Assembly (NCBI GenBank): GCA_004297465.1
Contig: SCUB01000010.1
Span: forward strand, 334,216 to 398,215
Direction of reading: 5' to 3'
Origin: Xanthobacteraceae bacterium
GTDB taxonomy: Bacteria; Pseudomonadota; Alphaproteobacteria; Rhizobiales; Xanthobacteraceae
DNA: 64,000 nucleotides
Shown piece by piece: positions 10,084 through 19,401 of this stretch. A program made the translations under genes and the position numbers. Below the pieces are notes generated by a model. That model had not been told where the DNA came from and searched no databases. It saw only the letters and a list, made by a program, of their open reading frames with translations. Position 1 is the first letter of the stretch, and the number at the start of each line of letters is the position of its first letter.

Positions 10084-10221
10084 CAGCGATCCGTTGTTCC
10101 CCGCCGTCAGCCGTCATGCGCCGGCGGCGGCAGGCCGGGCCATCCGCTCCCGCCGGGAAAACCCTTGAGCCATCGGCATGGGTTCCATGCCAGGCACGGG
10201 TTGCCGCCGGAATAGAGGAGT

Positions 10222-10317
10222 GGGAGGCTGACGAGCGACCCGAACCGGAGCTCGTTAGGGCTGCTTCCTTCCGGACCTGACCCGGTTGGCGAGTGGCTCG
10301 TCCACCGCCAACCTCCC
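10222..10317 (-). ncRNA. ffs: Signal recognition particle 4.5S RNA
   Basis: The minus strand carries the universally conserved SRP helix-8 sequence GGTCAGGTCCGGAAGGAAGC (complement of about 10262-10283). Terminal sequences GGGAGG (5' end, 10317) and CCTCCC (3' end, 10222) pair to close a hairpin of about 96 nucleotides. This is the small bacterial SRP RNA that binds Ffh and targets membrane proteins. Its place upstream of dnaX-ybaB-recR is conserved in many alphaproteobacteria. The exact ends are inferred from pairing. Confidence 0.95.
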
Positions 10318-10405
10318 GGCCTTATTTGGAGCCAACCGCCCCGGAAAGCAAGCATCGCCATGGCGGTTCTGCTACTTTCGCGGCAGTCCCCATCCAGGAT
10401 TTCGC

Positions 10406-10834
10406 ATGATTCCCCATCCGCCCCCGTCATGGTCGCTGCATCCGCAACTTGAGCGCGATACCCATCCGCTCGGCGACCTGCCGCTCTGCCGCGTGCTGGC
10501 GATCAGTGACGCCAACTATCCCTGGCTGCTGCTGGTGCCACGGCGTCCCGGGGTGACCGAGATTCTCGATCTCGACGAGGTGGCGCAGGCCCAGCTGATG
10601 ACCGAGATCACCCGCGTCGCCGGCGCGCTCAAGGCCGTCACGGCCTGCGACAAGCTCAATATCGCCGCGCTCGGCAACGTGGTGCCGCAGCTGCATGTCC
10701 ATATCATTGCCCGGCGCCGCAGCGACGCCGCCTGGCCGAAGCCGGTGTGGGGCGCGGTGCCGCCGCTCGCGCACGACCCCGCCGAACTGGAGCGCTTTAC
10801 CACAGCGATCCGCCGCAAGATCTGGCTCGCCTGA
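10406..10834 (+). CDS. HIT-family nucleotide hydrolase
   Basis: This 142-residue histidine-triad protein probably hydrolyses nucleotide phosphoesters such as diadenosine polyphosphates. The motif reads VVPQLHVHIIAR, so the first His of the classical HxHxH triad is Gln, while the central and last His remain. WPKPVWG follows, as in a known proteobacterial HIT subgroup. ATG 10406 (MIPHPPPSWSLHPQLERDT) is chosen; the frame extends upstream over the SRP gene without coding signal. It is the first gene of a likely operon with nudC (32-base gap) and a sugar kinase. Confidence 0.85.
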   Translation: MIPHPPPSWSLHPQLERDTHPLGDLPLCRVLAISDANYPWLLLVPRRPGVTEILDLDEVAQAQLMTEITRVAGALKAVTACDKLNIAALGNVVPQLHVHIIARRRSDAAWPKPVWGAVPPLAHDPAELERFTTAIRRKIWLA

Positions 10835-10866
10835 GCCCCTCCCTTTTTCCGTCACCGAGCATCCGA

Positions 10867-11793
10867 ATGTCCAAACCGAACCTGTTTCCGTTTCCCCAAT
10901 TCGCCTTCCATGCCGACACCATCGAGCGCGCCGCCCATCTGCGCGGCGATGCCAACGCGCTGGCGGCGCGCGAGCGCCAGACAAACGCCCGCGCGCTGAT
11001 CGTGTGCCGCGATGCGCTGCTGCTGCGGCAGAATGCCGGCGAAGTCACCTTCTCGCCGCAGGAGGCGCGCGCGCTCGGCGGCGACGGGCCGGTCTTCCTC
11101 GGCCTGCGCGGCGAGATGCCGTGGTTCGCCTACGCCCTCGGCGAGGAGGCCGCGGCAAAACTCCTTGCCGGCGGCCAGTTCATCGCCGCCGACGTGCGCG
11201 CGCTCGCGCTCGAGGGCGTCGTGCCGATCGCCGACCTCTCGGCGGTGGCGGTGGCGAAATCGATCACCCAGTGGCACCTGCGCCACCGTTTCTGCGCCAA
11301 TTGCGGCAACCCGACCACGGTCGCCATGGCAGGCTGGCGGCGCGACTGCCAGGCCTGCAACGCCATGCATTTTCCGCGCACCGACCCTGTCGTCATCATG
11401 CTGGTGAGTGACGGCGAGCGCTGCCTGCTCGGGCGCCAGAGCCGCTTTCCCGAGCACATGTGGTCGTGTCTTGCCGGATTTGCCGAACCGGGCGAAACTG
11501 TCGAGGACGCGGTGCGCCGCGAGGTCCACGAGGAAGCCGGCATCCGCTGCGGCGCGGTGCGCTATTTTGCCTCGCAACCGTGGCCCTATGCCTCGTCGTT
11601 GATGATCGGATGCATCGCCGAGGCGCTGACGACCGAGATCGTGGTCGACCACGCCGAGCTGGAGGACGCGCGCTGGTTCTCGCGCGAGGAGACGCATGCG
11701 CTCATCGCGCGCCAGCATCCCAAGGGTCTGATCGCCCCTCATCCTTTCGCCATCGCTCACCATATCATGGTGCATTGGATGAATGGCGCATGA
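10867..11793 (+). CDS. nudC: NAD(+)/NADH pyrophosphatase NudC
   Basis: NudC cleaves NADH to NMNH and AMP and, in E. coli, removes NAD caps from RNA. The 308-residue protein has an N-terminal domain, a zinc ribbon CANCGNPT...CQACN, the Nudix box GFAEPGETVEDAVRREVHEEAGI (reported here by its ends: G-x5-E-x7-REVHEEAGI), and the NudC-specific SQPWPYASSLM. The start MSKPNLFPFPQF gives the usual length. It lies between the HIT gene and a PfkB kinase; both HIT and NudC act on dinucleotides, suggesting a nucleotide-housecleaning operon. Confidence 0.94.
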   Translation: MSKPNLFPFPQFAFHADTIERAAHLRGDANALAARERQTNARALIVCRDALLLRQNAGEVTFSPQEARALGGDGPVFLGLRGEMPWFAYALGEEAAAKLLAGGQFIAADVRALALEGVVPIADLSAVAVAKSITQWHLRHRFCANCGNPTTVAMAGWRRDCQACNAMHFPRTDPVVIMLVSDGERCLLGRQSRFPEHMWSCLAGFAEPGETVEDAVRREVHEEAGIRCGAVRYFASQPWPYASSLMIGCIAEALTTEIVVDHAELEDARWFSREETHALIARQHPKGLIAPHPFAIAHHIMVHWMNGA

Positions 11794-11805
11794 GAGGAGC
11801 ACACC

Positions 11806-12759
11806 ATGAGCCGACGCCCCCCGTCGCCTCGCGTGCTATGCGCCGGCATCGCCGTGCGCGACTTCGTGTTTCGCGTCAAGGCGCTGCCGCCGCGCGGCAC
11901 CAAGACCAACGCCGACCAGTATTTTGAGCTGAGCGGCGGCAACGCGCTCAACGCCGCCGTCGGCATCGTCCGGCTCGGCGGCCGCGCTTCCTACGCCGGC
12001 CCGATCGGCGACATGGCGGACATCAACGCCCGCCATATCCTCGACGATCTGGCGCGCGAGGGCATCGGCTACGAGGGCGTCGTGCATGTACCGGGCGCGA
12101 CCACGCCCTTGTCGAGCATCCTGCTCGACGCCGCCGGCGAACGCACCATCGCCACCTACCGCGATCCCAAGCTGTCGCAGGCGCGTTGTCCCGATCCCGG
12201 CTGGCTGCTGGACGACTGCGCCATCATCTGCGCCGACAACCGCTACCCCACCTTCACCATGGACATCTGTACCCTGGCACGGCAGCGCAACATCCCGGTC
12301 TTGCTCGACGCCGACCGCGCCATGCCGCTCGGCAAGGGACTGCTCACCATCTCCACCCATGTGATCTTTTCCGCCGAGGGCCTGCGCACCACCACCAACA
12401 TCGACGATCCTGGCGAAGCCCTGCGCCGCATCGCCGGCATCACCCACGCCTTCGTCGGCGTCACCATCGGTCACAACGGCATGATCTGGCTCGACGGCAA
12501 CGGCGCCGTGCGGCACATGCCCTCGTTCGAGGTCGAGACCATCGACACGCTGGGAGCAGGCGACGTGTTCCACGGCGCGCTGGCGCTGGCCATCGCCGAG
12601 GGGCAGGACATCCTGCACGCCATGCGCTTCGCCTCGGCCGCCGCCGCGCTCAAATGCACCCGGCTGGGCGGAGCCTTCGCCGCCCCGCTGCGCAAGGAGG
12701 TCGAGGCCCTGCTCGCCCAGGGCGTCGTCCAGCCCGCGGTGTCGTCGCGAGCCCCGTAA
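11806..12759 (+). CDS. PfkB-family carbohydrate kinase
   Basis: The 317-residue ribokinase-like protein has the N-terminal glycine-rich block ELSGGNALNAAVGIVRLGG and the C-terminal PfkB signature DTLGAGDVFHGALALAIAEG, whose Asp is the catalytic base. It phosphorylates a sugar or nucleoside that cannot be told from sequence. GAGAGGAG at 11790-11798 precedes ATG 11806, and the gene starts 12 bases after nudC, so they are cotranscribed. Ribokinase is a possible annotation but is not specifically supported. Confidence 0.88.
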   Translation: MSRRPPSPRVLCAGIAVRDFVFRVKALPPRGTKTNADQYFELSGGNALNAAVGIVRLGGRASYAGPIGDMADINARHILDDLAREGIGYEGVVHVPGATTPLSSILLDAAGERTIATYRDPKLSQARCPDPGWLLDDCAIICADNRYPTFTMDICTLARQRNIPVLLDADRAMPLGKGLLTISTHVIFSAEGLRTTTNIDDPGEALRRIAGITHAFVGVTIGHNGMIWLDGNGAVRHMPSFEVETIDTLGAGDVFHGALALAIAEGQDILHAMRFASAAAALKCTRLGGAFAAPLRKEVEALLAQGVVQPAVSSRAP

Positions 12760-12795
12760 CGGCGCACCCCTTGCGGGAGAAGATTTTCCCATGTA

Positions 12796-12813
12796 TACGG
12801 ATTTATATCCGTA
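12796..12813. promoter_or_regulatory. Palindromic operator candidate upstream of the Lrp-type regulator
   Basis: The 18 bases form TACGGAT-TTAT-ATCCGTA, a perfect 7-base dyad around a 4-base AT centre, in an AT-rich island inside GC-rich sequence. It ends 22 bases before the preferred start of the Lrp/AsnC gene. Regulators of this family commonly bind such sites to control themselves, so autoregulation is inferred. Confidence 0.5.
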
Positions 12814-12834
12814 ATTATGGAAAAATGTTCTCCG

Positions 12835-13338
12835 ATGTCTGATGTCGCCGAACCCCTCGCCGAGGTCCATCGCCGCCTCGACGCCATCGACCGCAGGATT
12901 CTCATGGTCCTGCAGGAGGATGCGTCGCTCTCAATCGCCGAGATCGGCGAGCGCGTGGGGTTGTCGTCGACGCCGTGCTGGAAGCGCATCCAGAAGCTGG
13001 AGGCCGAAGGCATCATCCTGCGCCGCGTCGCGCTGGTGGCGCAGGACAAGATCGGGCTCGGGCTCACCGTGTTCGTCTCGGTGGAGACCGGCGACCATTC
13101 GGAAGCCTGGCTCGCCAAGTTCGCGGAAGCCGTCAGCGCCATGCCGGAGGTACTGGAGTTCTACCGCATGGCCGGCGACGTCGACTACATGCTGCGCGTC
13201 GTCGTCGCCGACATGAAGAACTACGACGTGTTCTATAAAAAACTGATCGGCACGGTGCCGCTGAAGAACGTCACGTCGCGCTTCGCGATGGAGAAGATCA
13301 AGTCGATCACCGCGATGCCGGTGCCGGCCATGGCGTGA
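12835..13338 (+). CDS. Lrp/AsnC-family transcriptional regulator
   Basis: The 167-residue protein has an N-terminal winged helix-turn-helix (LDAIDRRILMVLQEDASLS...VGLSSTPCWKRIQKLEAEGII) and a C-terminal RAM ligand-binding domain (GDVDYMLRVVV...PLKNVTSRFAMEKIK). Such proteins sense amino acids and regulate their metabolism. I prefer ATG 12835 (MSDVAEPLAEV); an alternative ATG at 12817 would add six residues and lies next to a palindrome that looks like an operator. The target is unknown; neighbours do not indicate it. Confidence 0.9.
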   Translation: MSDVAEPLAEVHRRLDAIDRRILMVLQEDASLSIAEIGERVGLSSTPCWKRIQKLEAEGIILRRVALVAQDKIGLGLTVFVSVETGDHSEAWLAKFAEAVSAMPEVLEFYRMAGDVDYMLRVVVADMKNYDVFYKKLIGTVPLKNVTSRFAMEKIKSITAMPVPAMA

Positions 13339-13359
13339 CCGCGCGCGCGGCAATCCAAG

Positions 13360-14859
13360 CTAGAGCGTCTGGTTGTAGTCGCCGACCTCGGGGTGCTGGC
13401 GCAGCACGCCGTCCACCGCCCTGAACATGTCGTGCATGCGCGCGGACGACGCCGGGCTTTCCACCACCACCACCAGTTCCGGCTTGTTCGACGAGGCGCG
13501 CACCAGCCCCCACGAGCCGTCCTCGACTGTAACGCGCACGCCGTTGACGGTGACGAGATCGCGGATCGCCTGCCCCGCCACCTGCTCGCCCCTGGCCTTG
13601 GCGTCCTCGAAGTGCTTCACCACGCGCGCCACCACCTCGTACTTGATCTCGTCGGCGCAATGCGGCGCCATGGTCGGCGACGACCAGGTCTTGGGCAGCG
13701 CGTTCTTGAGGTCGGACATTTTACGGTCCGGATTGCGGTCGAGCATGTCGCACACCGCGATGGCCGAGACCAGGCCGTCGTCGTAGCCGCGGCCATAGGG
13801 CGCGTTGAAGAAGAAATGCCCCGACTTCTCGAAGCCGGCCAGCGCGCCCAGTTCATGGGTGCGCCGCTTCATGTAGGAATGGCCAGTCTTCCAGTAGCTC
13901 GCCCTTGCCCCCTGCTGTTGCAGCACCGGATCGGTCATGAACAGGCCGGTGGACTTGACGTCGACGACGAACAGCGCGTCCTTGTGCAAGGCCGAGATGT
14001 CGCGCGCCAGCATCACGCCGACCTTGTCGGCGAAGATCTCCTCGCCGGTATCGTCAACGATGCCGCAGCGGTCGCCGTCGCCGTCGAAGCCGAGCCCGAT
14101 GTCGGCCTTGTGCTCCAGCACCGCGTCACGGATGGCGTGCAGCATCTCCATGTCCTCGGGATTGGGATTGTATTTCGGGAAGGTGTAATCGAGCTCGCAG
14201 TCGAGCCGCACCACCTCGCAGCCGATCGCCTCCAGCACGTGGGGCGCGAACGCGCCGGCGGTGCCGTTGCCGCAGGCGACCACGGCTTTCAACGGACGCT
14301 TCAGCTTCGGACGGTTGGAGAGATCGGCGATGTAGCGCGCCGGAAAATTCTCGACGAAGTGATAGGAGCCGCCGCCCGGCAGATCGAACGCGGCCTCGAG
14401 CACGATCTCCTTGAGCCGCGTCATCTCGTCGGGGCCGAAGGTCAGCGGCCGTCCGGCTCCCATCTTGACGCCGGTCCAGCCATTGTCGTTGTGCGAGGCG
14501 GTGACCATGGCGACGCACGGCACGTCGAGATAGAACTGCGCGAAATAAGCCATCGGCGTCACGCACAGGCCGATGTCGTGCACCTTGCAGCCGGCCGCCA
14601 TCAGGCCGGAGATCAGCGCGTACTTGATCGAGGCCGAATAGCTGCGGAAATCATGGCCGGTGACGATCTCGCTCCTGACGCCCATCTCGCGCATCATGGT
14701 GCCGAGCCCCATGCCCAGCGCCTGGATGCCCATCAGGTTGATTTCCTTGCCGAACAGCCAGCGCGCGTCGTACTCGCGAAATCCGGTGGGCTTCACCAGC
14801 GGTTCGGACTCGTAGGCATAGGTATTGGGCGTCAGGACGGATTTCGGCTGGGGAAACAT
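13360..14859 (-). CDS. Phosphomannomutase/phosphoglucomutase
   Basis: This 499-residue alpha-D-phosphohexomutase interconverts hexose 1- and 6-phosphates for sugar-nucleotide and exopolysaccharide synthesis. Domain signatures are visible in order: the phosphoserine loop VTASHNDNGWTG, the metal loop GLGFDGDGDRCG with three aspartates, the sugar-binding GFEKSGHFFF and the phosphate-binding RASSNKPELVVV. The usual Pro after TASHN is Asp here. The gene is convergent with the Lrp-type regulator. AlgC/ManB-like function is likely; substrate preference cannot be read. Confidence 0.92.
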   Translation of the reverse strand: MFPQPKSVLTPNTYAYESEPLVKPTGFREYDARWLFGKEINLMGIQALGMGLGTMMREMGVRSEIVTGHDFRSYSASIKYALISGLMAAGCKVHDIGLCVTPMAYFAQFYLDVPCVAMVTASHNDNGWTGVKMGAGRPLTFGPDEMTRLKEIVLEAAFDLPGGGSYHFVENFPARYIADLSNRPKLKRPLKAVVACGNGTAGAFAPHVLEAIGCEVVRLDCELDYTFPKYNPNPEDMEMLHAIRDAVLEHKADIGLGFDGDGDRCGIVDDTGEEIFADKVGVMLARDISALHKDALFVVDVKSTGLFMTDPVLQQQGARASYWKTGHSYMKRRTHELGALAGFEKSGHFFFNAPYGRGYDDGLVSAIAVCDMLDRNPDRKMSDLKNALPKTWSSPTMAPHCADEIKYEVVARVVKHFEDAKARGEQVAGQAIRDLVTVNGVRVTVEDGSWGLVRASSNKPELVVVVESPASSARMHDMFRAVDGVLRQHPEVGDYNQTL

Positions 14860-15011
14860 AACGGGGGAACCTCGGAGCGGAAAAAGAAATCGCCGCGCGC
14901 ATGGGGCGACGGGCGCGCGCTGCCGTAGCGATCAATTACGGCAGAAAGTGAACCGGCGATAGACTGACGATAGGAGAAAATCCATCGCCTGGCACGCAGC
15001 GGGCGCAAGCC

Positions 15012-15524
15012 CTACTGTTCCAGCACCAGGCGGCCGTTGGCGTATTCGAACCGCTTGAGACGAGCGAGGTAGGACAGCCCGAGCAGGTTCTCGCTCAGCA
15101 CATTGTCGGGCAGCACCAGCGCCTCGACATCGCGCACCACCAGTCCGCCGACATCGACGCTGGAAAGCCGCGCGCGCGCCGCCTTCACGGTGCCGTTGGC
15201 GGTGCTGACCGGGGCAATGAAGTCGCCGCGCGAAGGCCGCACCCCGAGGCGCTCCGCATCGCTTTCGGTGAGCGCGATCACGGAAGCGCCGGTATCGACC
15301 ATGAAACCGAGGCTTCGGCCGTCGACGCGGCCCTCGACCTGGAAGTGGCCGCGGCCGTCGCGCGCGATGGTGACGCTGCGGCCGGCGGAGACGGGCGCCG
15401 GCGCGGGCGTAGCCGCCAGCGCGGCCACGGCGCGCGGCTTCGTGGCCGCCGCGCGATCGGCCATCCGCGCCATCACCAGCCCGGAGCCGACCAGAACCGC
15501 CGCAACGATGACCACAGCACGCAT
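15012..15524 (-). CDS. Retropepsin-like aspartic protease, TIGR02281 family
   Basis: The 170-residue protein has an N-terminal membrane anchor (residues 2-20) and a single retropepsin-like domain with GFMVDTGASVIALTESDAERLG, whose DTGAS is the catalytic motif. The domain ends with NLLGLSYLARLKRFEYANGRLVLEQ, the family C-terminal block. Membrane-anchored clan AA proteases of this kind are frequent in alphaproteobacteria, but their substrates are unknown. The start ATG 15524 gives the anchor directly. It is on the same strand as hrpB, 113 bases downstream of it. Confidence 0.85.
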   Translation of the reverse strand: MRAVVIVAAVLVGSGLVMARMADRAAATKPRAVAALAATPAPAPVSAGRSVTIARDGRGHFQVEGRVDGRSLGFMVDTGASVIALTESDAERLGVRPSRGDFIAPVSTANGTVKAARARLSSVDVGGLVVRDVEALVLPDNVLSENLLGLSYLARLKRFEYANGRLVLEQ

Positions 15525-15637
15525 GACCGCAACCCGAATAATTCCGCGAGGACACCACGCCGCACCGCAAATGATGCCTGAGGCGGCCGCCGCGTGCTGC
15601 GTTTTCGGCAAAAAGGGTGAGCGAACCGTTAACGAGC

Positions 15638-18112
15638 CTACTGGCCGCGCGGCTTGGCGCGGCGGGTCGGTGCCGCGTTGGCCGGATCGTCGGGCCAGGG
15701 ATGGCGCGGATAGCGGCCACGCATCTCGGTGCGCACCGCGGCATAGCTGCCGTGCCAGAAGCCGGGCAGGTCGCGCGTCACCTGCACCGGGCGGTGGGCC
15801 GGCGATAATAGCTCGATCACCAGCGGCACGCGCCCTTTCGCGATTGCGGGGTGCCGGGCGAGGCCGAACAGTTCCTGTACCCGGACCGCGATCTTGGGAC
15901 CTTCCTCGGCCTGGTAATCGATCGGCACCGCGGTGCCGGTCGGCGCCTCGAAATGGGTCGGCGCCTCGTGGTCGAGCCGCCGCCGCAGCGGCCATGGCAG
16001 CAGCGCCATCATCGCCTCGGCCATGTCGCCGGCCGGAATCTGCGCCAGCGCGGTGCGGCCGGCGGCAAGCGGCATGAGCCAGTCGTCGCGCGCGGCGATC
16101 AGGCCGGCATCCGACAGGTCCGGCCACTCGTCGCCCTCGGCGGCGCGCAGGAACATGACGCGGTCGCGCCATTGCGTGAGCGCCTTCGACCACGGCAGCC
16201 TTGCGAGCCCGACGCCGACGATGCCGTCGGCGAGAATTCGCGCCGTGGCGGCATCCGGCTCGATCGCCAGCGGCACCTCCGAAAGCACCAGCGCGCCAAG
16301 CACGCGGCGGCGGCGCGCGCGCAGCGCCAGCGCGGCGCGGTCGAACACAATGTCGTCGCGCGTCTCGATGCGATCGGAAAACCGCGCCTCGATGTCGGCA
16401 AGGGACAGCGGCGCGGCCAGCAGAACGCGGCCACTGGCCGCGGTCCCGGTCAGCTCGGCGACGACGATGAAAGGTTCCCGCGCCAGCGCGGCGGCGGCAT
16501 CGACCGTGGCGCCGCGCCCGTTGGCGAGCACGAAGCCGCCTCCGCCGCGGTTGCGCGCGACGCGGTCGGGATAGGCCAGCGCGAGAATCGAGCCGATGGA
16601 GGGCGGCTCCCCCTGGTGTTGCGACGATGAGCCGCGCCCGGCCTGGGCCGCCCAGCGCGCCGCCATGGCGCGCGCCGCGGAGGCGCGCTGCGAGCGGTCG
16701 CGGCCAAGCTGGTCGAGCCGCGTTTCCAGATCGGAACCATCGCCGCCGAGCCCGCGCTCGGCCAGCACCACCGCGATCTCGGCGGCGCGGCGCGCTTCGC
16801 CCTCGCGTGCGGCATCGACGATCATGCGCGCCAGCCGCGGCGGCAGCGGCAGCGCGCGCAAGGCGCGGCCCTCGGCGGTGATGCGGCCGTCGCCGTCGAT
16901 GGCGCCGAGTTCTCGCAACAGCGCGCGCGCCTCGGTGAGCGCCGGCGCCGGCGGCGCGTCGAGGAAGGCCAGCGTCGCCGGATCGGTGACGCCCCATTGC
17001 GCGCAATCGAGCATGAGCGAGCCGAGATCGGCGGCGAGAATCTCGGGGCGCGTGAACGGCTCGAACGCCAGCGTCTGCGGCTCGTCCCACAGCCGGTAGC
17101 ACACGCCCGGCTCGGTGCGCCCGGCGCGACCGCGGCGCTGGTCGACCGCCGCGCGCGAGGCGCGCACCGTTTCCAGCCGCGTCAGGCCGACATCCGGCTC
17201 GTAGCGCGGCACGCGGGCAACGCCGCTGTCGACGACGACGCGCACGCCCTCGATGGTGAGCGAGGTCTCCGCAATCGAGGTCGCCAGCACGACCTTGCGC
17301 CGCCCCGGCGGCGACGGCATCAGCGCCCGGTCCTGCACGCCCTGCTCCAGCGCGCCGAACAGCGCCACGATGTCGACGGCGGGATCGCTGACGCGCTCGG
17401 CCAGCAGCGTCTGGGTGCGGCGGATTTCGGCGGCACCCGGCAGGAACGCCAGCACCGAGCCGGCTTGCGCGCGCAAGGCAACCGCGATGGTGTCGGCCAT
17501 CTGCCGCTCCAGCGGCGCATCCGGCTTGCGGCCGACATAGCGCGTGTCGACGGGATAGGCGCGGCCGGCGCTTTCGATCACCGGCGCATCGGCGAGCAGC
17601 CTGGCCACGCGCGCGCCATCGAGCGTCGCCGACATCACCAGGAGCCGCAGATCCTCGCGCAGCGCGCCTTGCGCGTCACGCGCCAGCGCCAGGCCGAGAT
17701 CGGCGGCGAGCGAACGCTCGTGAAATTCGTCGAACAACACCGCGGCGACGCCGGTGAGTTCCGGGTCGTCGAGGATCTGGCGCGTGAAGATGCCCTCGGT
17801 CACCACCTCGATGCGGGTCGCGCGCGAGACCTTGGAGCCGAACCGCACGCGGTAGCCGACCGTCTCGCCGACGCGCTCGCCGAGCGTTTTGGCCATGCGC
17901 TCGGCCGCCGCGCGCGCGGCGAGCCGGCGCGGCTCCAGCACGATGATCCTGCGCCCGCCAACCCACGGCTCGTCGATCAGCGCCAGCGGCACGCGCGTGG
18001 TCTTGCCGGCGCCCGGCGGCGCCACCAGCACCGCCGCGTTGCGGGCGATAAGCGCGCGCGCGAGCGGCGCCAGCACCTCGTCGATGGGAAGCGGGGAATC
18101 GAAGCTGCGCAC
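15638..18112 (-). CDS. hrpB: ATP-dependent helicase HrpB
   Basis: This 824-residue DExH-box helicase starts with GTG (MRSFDSPLPIDEVLAPL). Visible motifs are Walker A APPGAGKTTRVPLAL, DEFHERSL in place of DEAH, SATLDG, the motif V region LATSIAETSLTIEG and motif VI DQRRGRAGRTEPG, followed by the HrpB-specific C-terminal region. The cellular role of HrpB is poorly defined; it resembles the RNA helicase HrpA. Length fits the family (about 810-850 residues). It is divergent from the acyltransferase gene. Confidence 0.93.
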   Translation of the reverse strand: MRSFDSPLPIDEVLAPLARALIARNAAVLVAPPGAGKTTRVPLALIDEPWVGGRRIIVLEPRRLAARAAAERMAKTLGERVGETVGYRVRFGSKVSRATRIEVVTEGIFTRQILDDPELTGVAAVLFDEFHERSLAADLGLALARDAQGALREDLRLLVMSATLDGARVARLLADAPVIESAGRAYPVDTRYVGRKPDAPLERQMADTIAVALRAQAGSVLAFLPGAAEIRRTQTLLAERVSDPAVDIVALFGALEQGVQDRALMPSPPGRRKVVLATSIAETSLTIEGVRVVVDSGVARVPRYEPDVGLTRLETVRASRAAVDQRRGRAGRTEPGVCYRLWDEPQTLAFEPFTRPEILAADLGSLMLDCAQWGVTDPATLAFLDAPPAPALTEARALLRELGAIDGDGRITAEGRALRALPLPPRLARMIVDAAREGEARRAAEIAVVLAERGLGGDGSDLETRLDQLGRDRSQRASAARAMAARWAAQAGRGSSSQHQGEPPSIGSILALAYPDRVARNRGGGGFVLANGRGATVDAAAALAREPFIVVAELTGTAASGRVLLAAPLSLADIEARFSDRIETRDDIVFDRAALALRARRRRVLGALVLSEVPLAIEPDAATARILADGIVGVGLARLPWSKALTQWRDRVMFLRAAEGDEWPDLSDAGLIAARDDWLMPLAAGRTALAQIPAGDMAEAMMALLPWPLRRRLDHEAPTHFEAPTGTAVPIDYQAEEGPKIAVRVQELFGLARHPAIAKGRVPLVIELLSPAHRPVQVTRDLPGFWHGSYAAVRTEMRGRYPRHPWPDDPANAAPTRRAKPRGQ

Positions 18113-18284
18113 GGATCGCGGGGCCCGGGTTCAAGATTGTTTCGGCAATCCGTTTACCATGTCCGCAACCGGAGGGCGCCGGCAACGGAATTAACGGCGC
18201 CACGGCCCCATATTTGCCGGGATAAAGAAGAAAGAAACCCCGCTGTCGGAAGATGGCACATTCCCGGGCCGCAACGAGACAGCC

Positions 18285-19313
18285 ATGACATTCCCGACCG
18301 CTCCCCGTATCGACTGGGTCGACTACGCCAAGGGCATCTGCATCGTCATGGTGGTGATGATGCATTCGACGCTGGGCGTCGAGGCCGCGCTGGCCAAGAC
18401 CGGCTTCATGCATCAGTTCGTCGCCTTCGCCAAGCCGTTCCGCATGCCGGACTTCTTCCTGATCTCCGGACTGTTCCTGGCCCGCGTCATCGACCGCGAC
18501 TGGCGCACCTATCTCGACCGCAAGGTGGTGCATTTCGCCTACTTCTACGCGCTGTGGGTGACCATCCAGTTCCTGTTCAAGGCCCCGATGTTCGCCGCCG
18601 AGCACGGCTGGAGCGGCACCGCGGCGCTATACCTGATGTCCTTCATCGAGCCGTTCGGCACGCTGTGGTTCATCTACCTCCTGCCGGTGTTCTTCGTGGT
18701 CACGCGGCTGGCGCGGCCGCTTCCTCCCGCCCTGGTCTGGATCGCCGCCGCGCTTCTGGAATCGGCGCGCATCCACACCGGCTGGACCGCGATCGACGAA
18801 TTCGCCGCCCGCTTCGTCTATTTCTACTCCGGCTATCTGTTCGCCAGCCATGTGTTCGCCTTCGCCGAGGCGGTGCGCGCGCATCGCGGCCTGGCGCTGG
18901 GCGGCCTCGCCGTCTGGGCGCTTGTCGACGGCGCGCTGGTGTTTACCGGCTTCGGCGACTGGCCGCTCGTCTCGCTCGCGCTCGGCTTCGCCGGCGCCTG
19001 CGCCATCATCGCCATCGGCACGCTCCTGGCCGAGGCGCGCCTGCTCGAGGGTCTGCGCTACTGCGGCGAGCATTCCATCGTCATTTATCTGGCGTTCTTC
19101 CTGCCGATGGCGGCAACGCGGGTGCTGCTGATTCGTTCCGGCCTCGTCAGCGACGCGGGCCTGATCGCGCTGATCGTCACCGTCGCCGGCGTGATCGGCG
19201 CGCTCGCCATCTGGCGGGCCACGCGGGTGGCCAGGCTCAATTTCCTGTTCGAGCGCCCAGCGGCGCTGCGCCTCGGCGCGCCGCCGAAACCGGCCTTGCA
19301 GTCGGCGGAGTAA
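18285..19313 (+). CDS. Acyltransferase 3 family membrane protein
   Basis: The 342-residue protein has about ten hydrophobic segments and the family start RIDWVDYAKGICIVMVVMMHS, where the His is the conserved catalytic-region residue. Members move acetyl, succinyl or other acyl groups onto cell-surface polysaccharides such as O-antigen, Nod factors or osmoregulated glucans. No polysaccharide cluster is adjacent, so the acceptor is unknown. It lies between hrpB (divergent) and polA (downstream, same strand). Confidence 0.88.
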   Translation: MTFPTAPRIDWVDYAKGICIVMVVMMHSTLGVEAALAKTGFMHQFVAFAKPFRMPDFFLISGLFLARVIDRDWRTYLDRKVVHFAYFYALWVTIQFLFKAPMFAAEHGWSGTAALYLMSFIEPFGTLWFIYLLPVFFVVTRLARPLPPALVWIAAALLESARIHTGWTAIDEFAARFVYFYSGYLFASHVFAFAEAVRAHRGLALGGLAVWALVDGALVFTGFGDWPLVSLALGFAGACAIIAIGTLLAEARLLEGLRYCGEHSIVIYLAFFLPMAATRVLLIRSGLVSDAGLIALIVTVAGVIGALAIWRATRVARLNFLFERPAALRLGAPPKPALQSAE

Positions 19314-19401
19314 GCGGGCCGGCGCGCGCTTGAAAAATTTAGCGCGCGATTGATCCGAAAACGGTTCCCACCTTCCGGCCCGCGCACTAGATTGCCGGGC
19401 C

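Noticed and set aside
15012..17102. A 696-residue frame that includes the retropepsin-like gene
   Set aside because: Only its last 170 residues are real; the rest is an out-of-frame reading of hrpB.
19349..19380. Possible full copy of the AAGTGG-ACCGGTT palindrome before polA
   Set aside because: Only a degenerate half (GATCCGAAAACGGTTCCCACC) is present, so it is noted as a relative rather than annotated.
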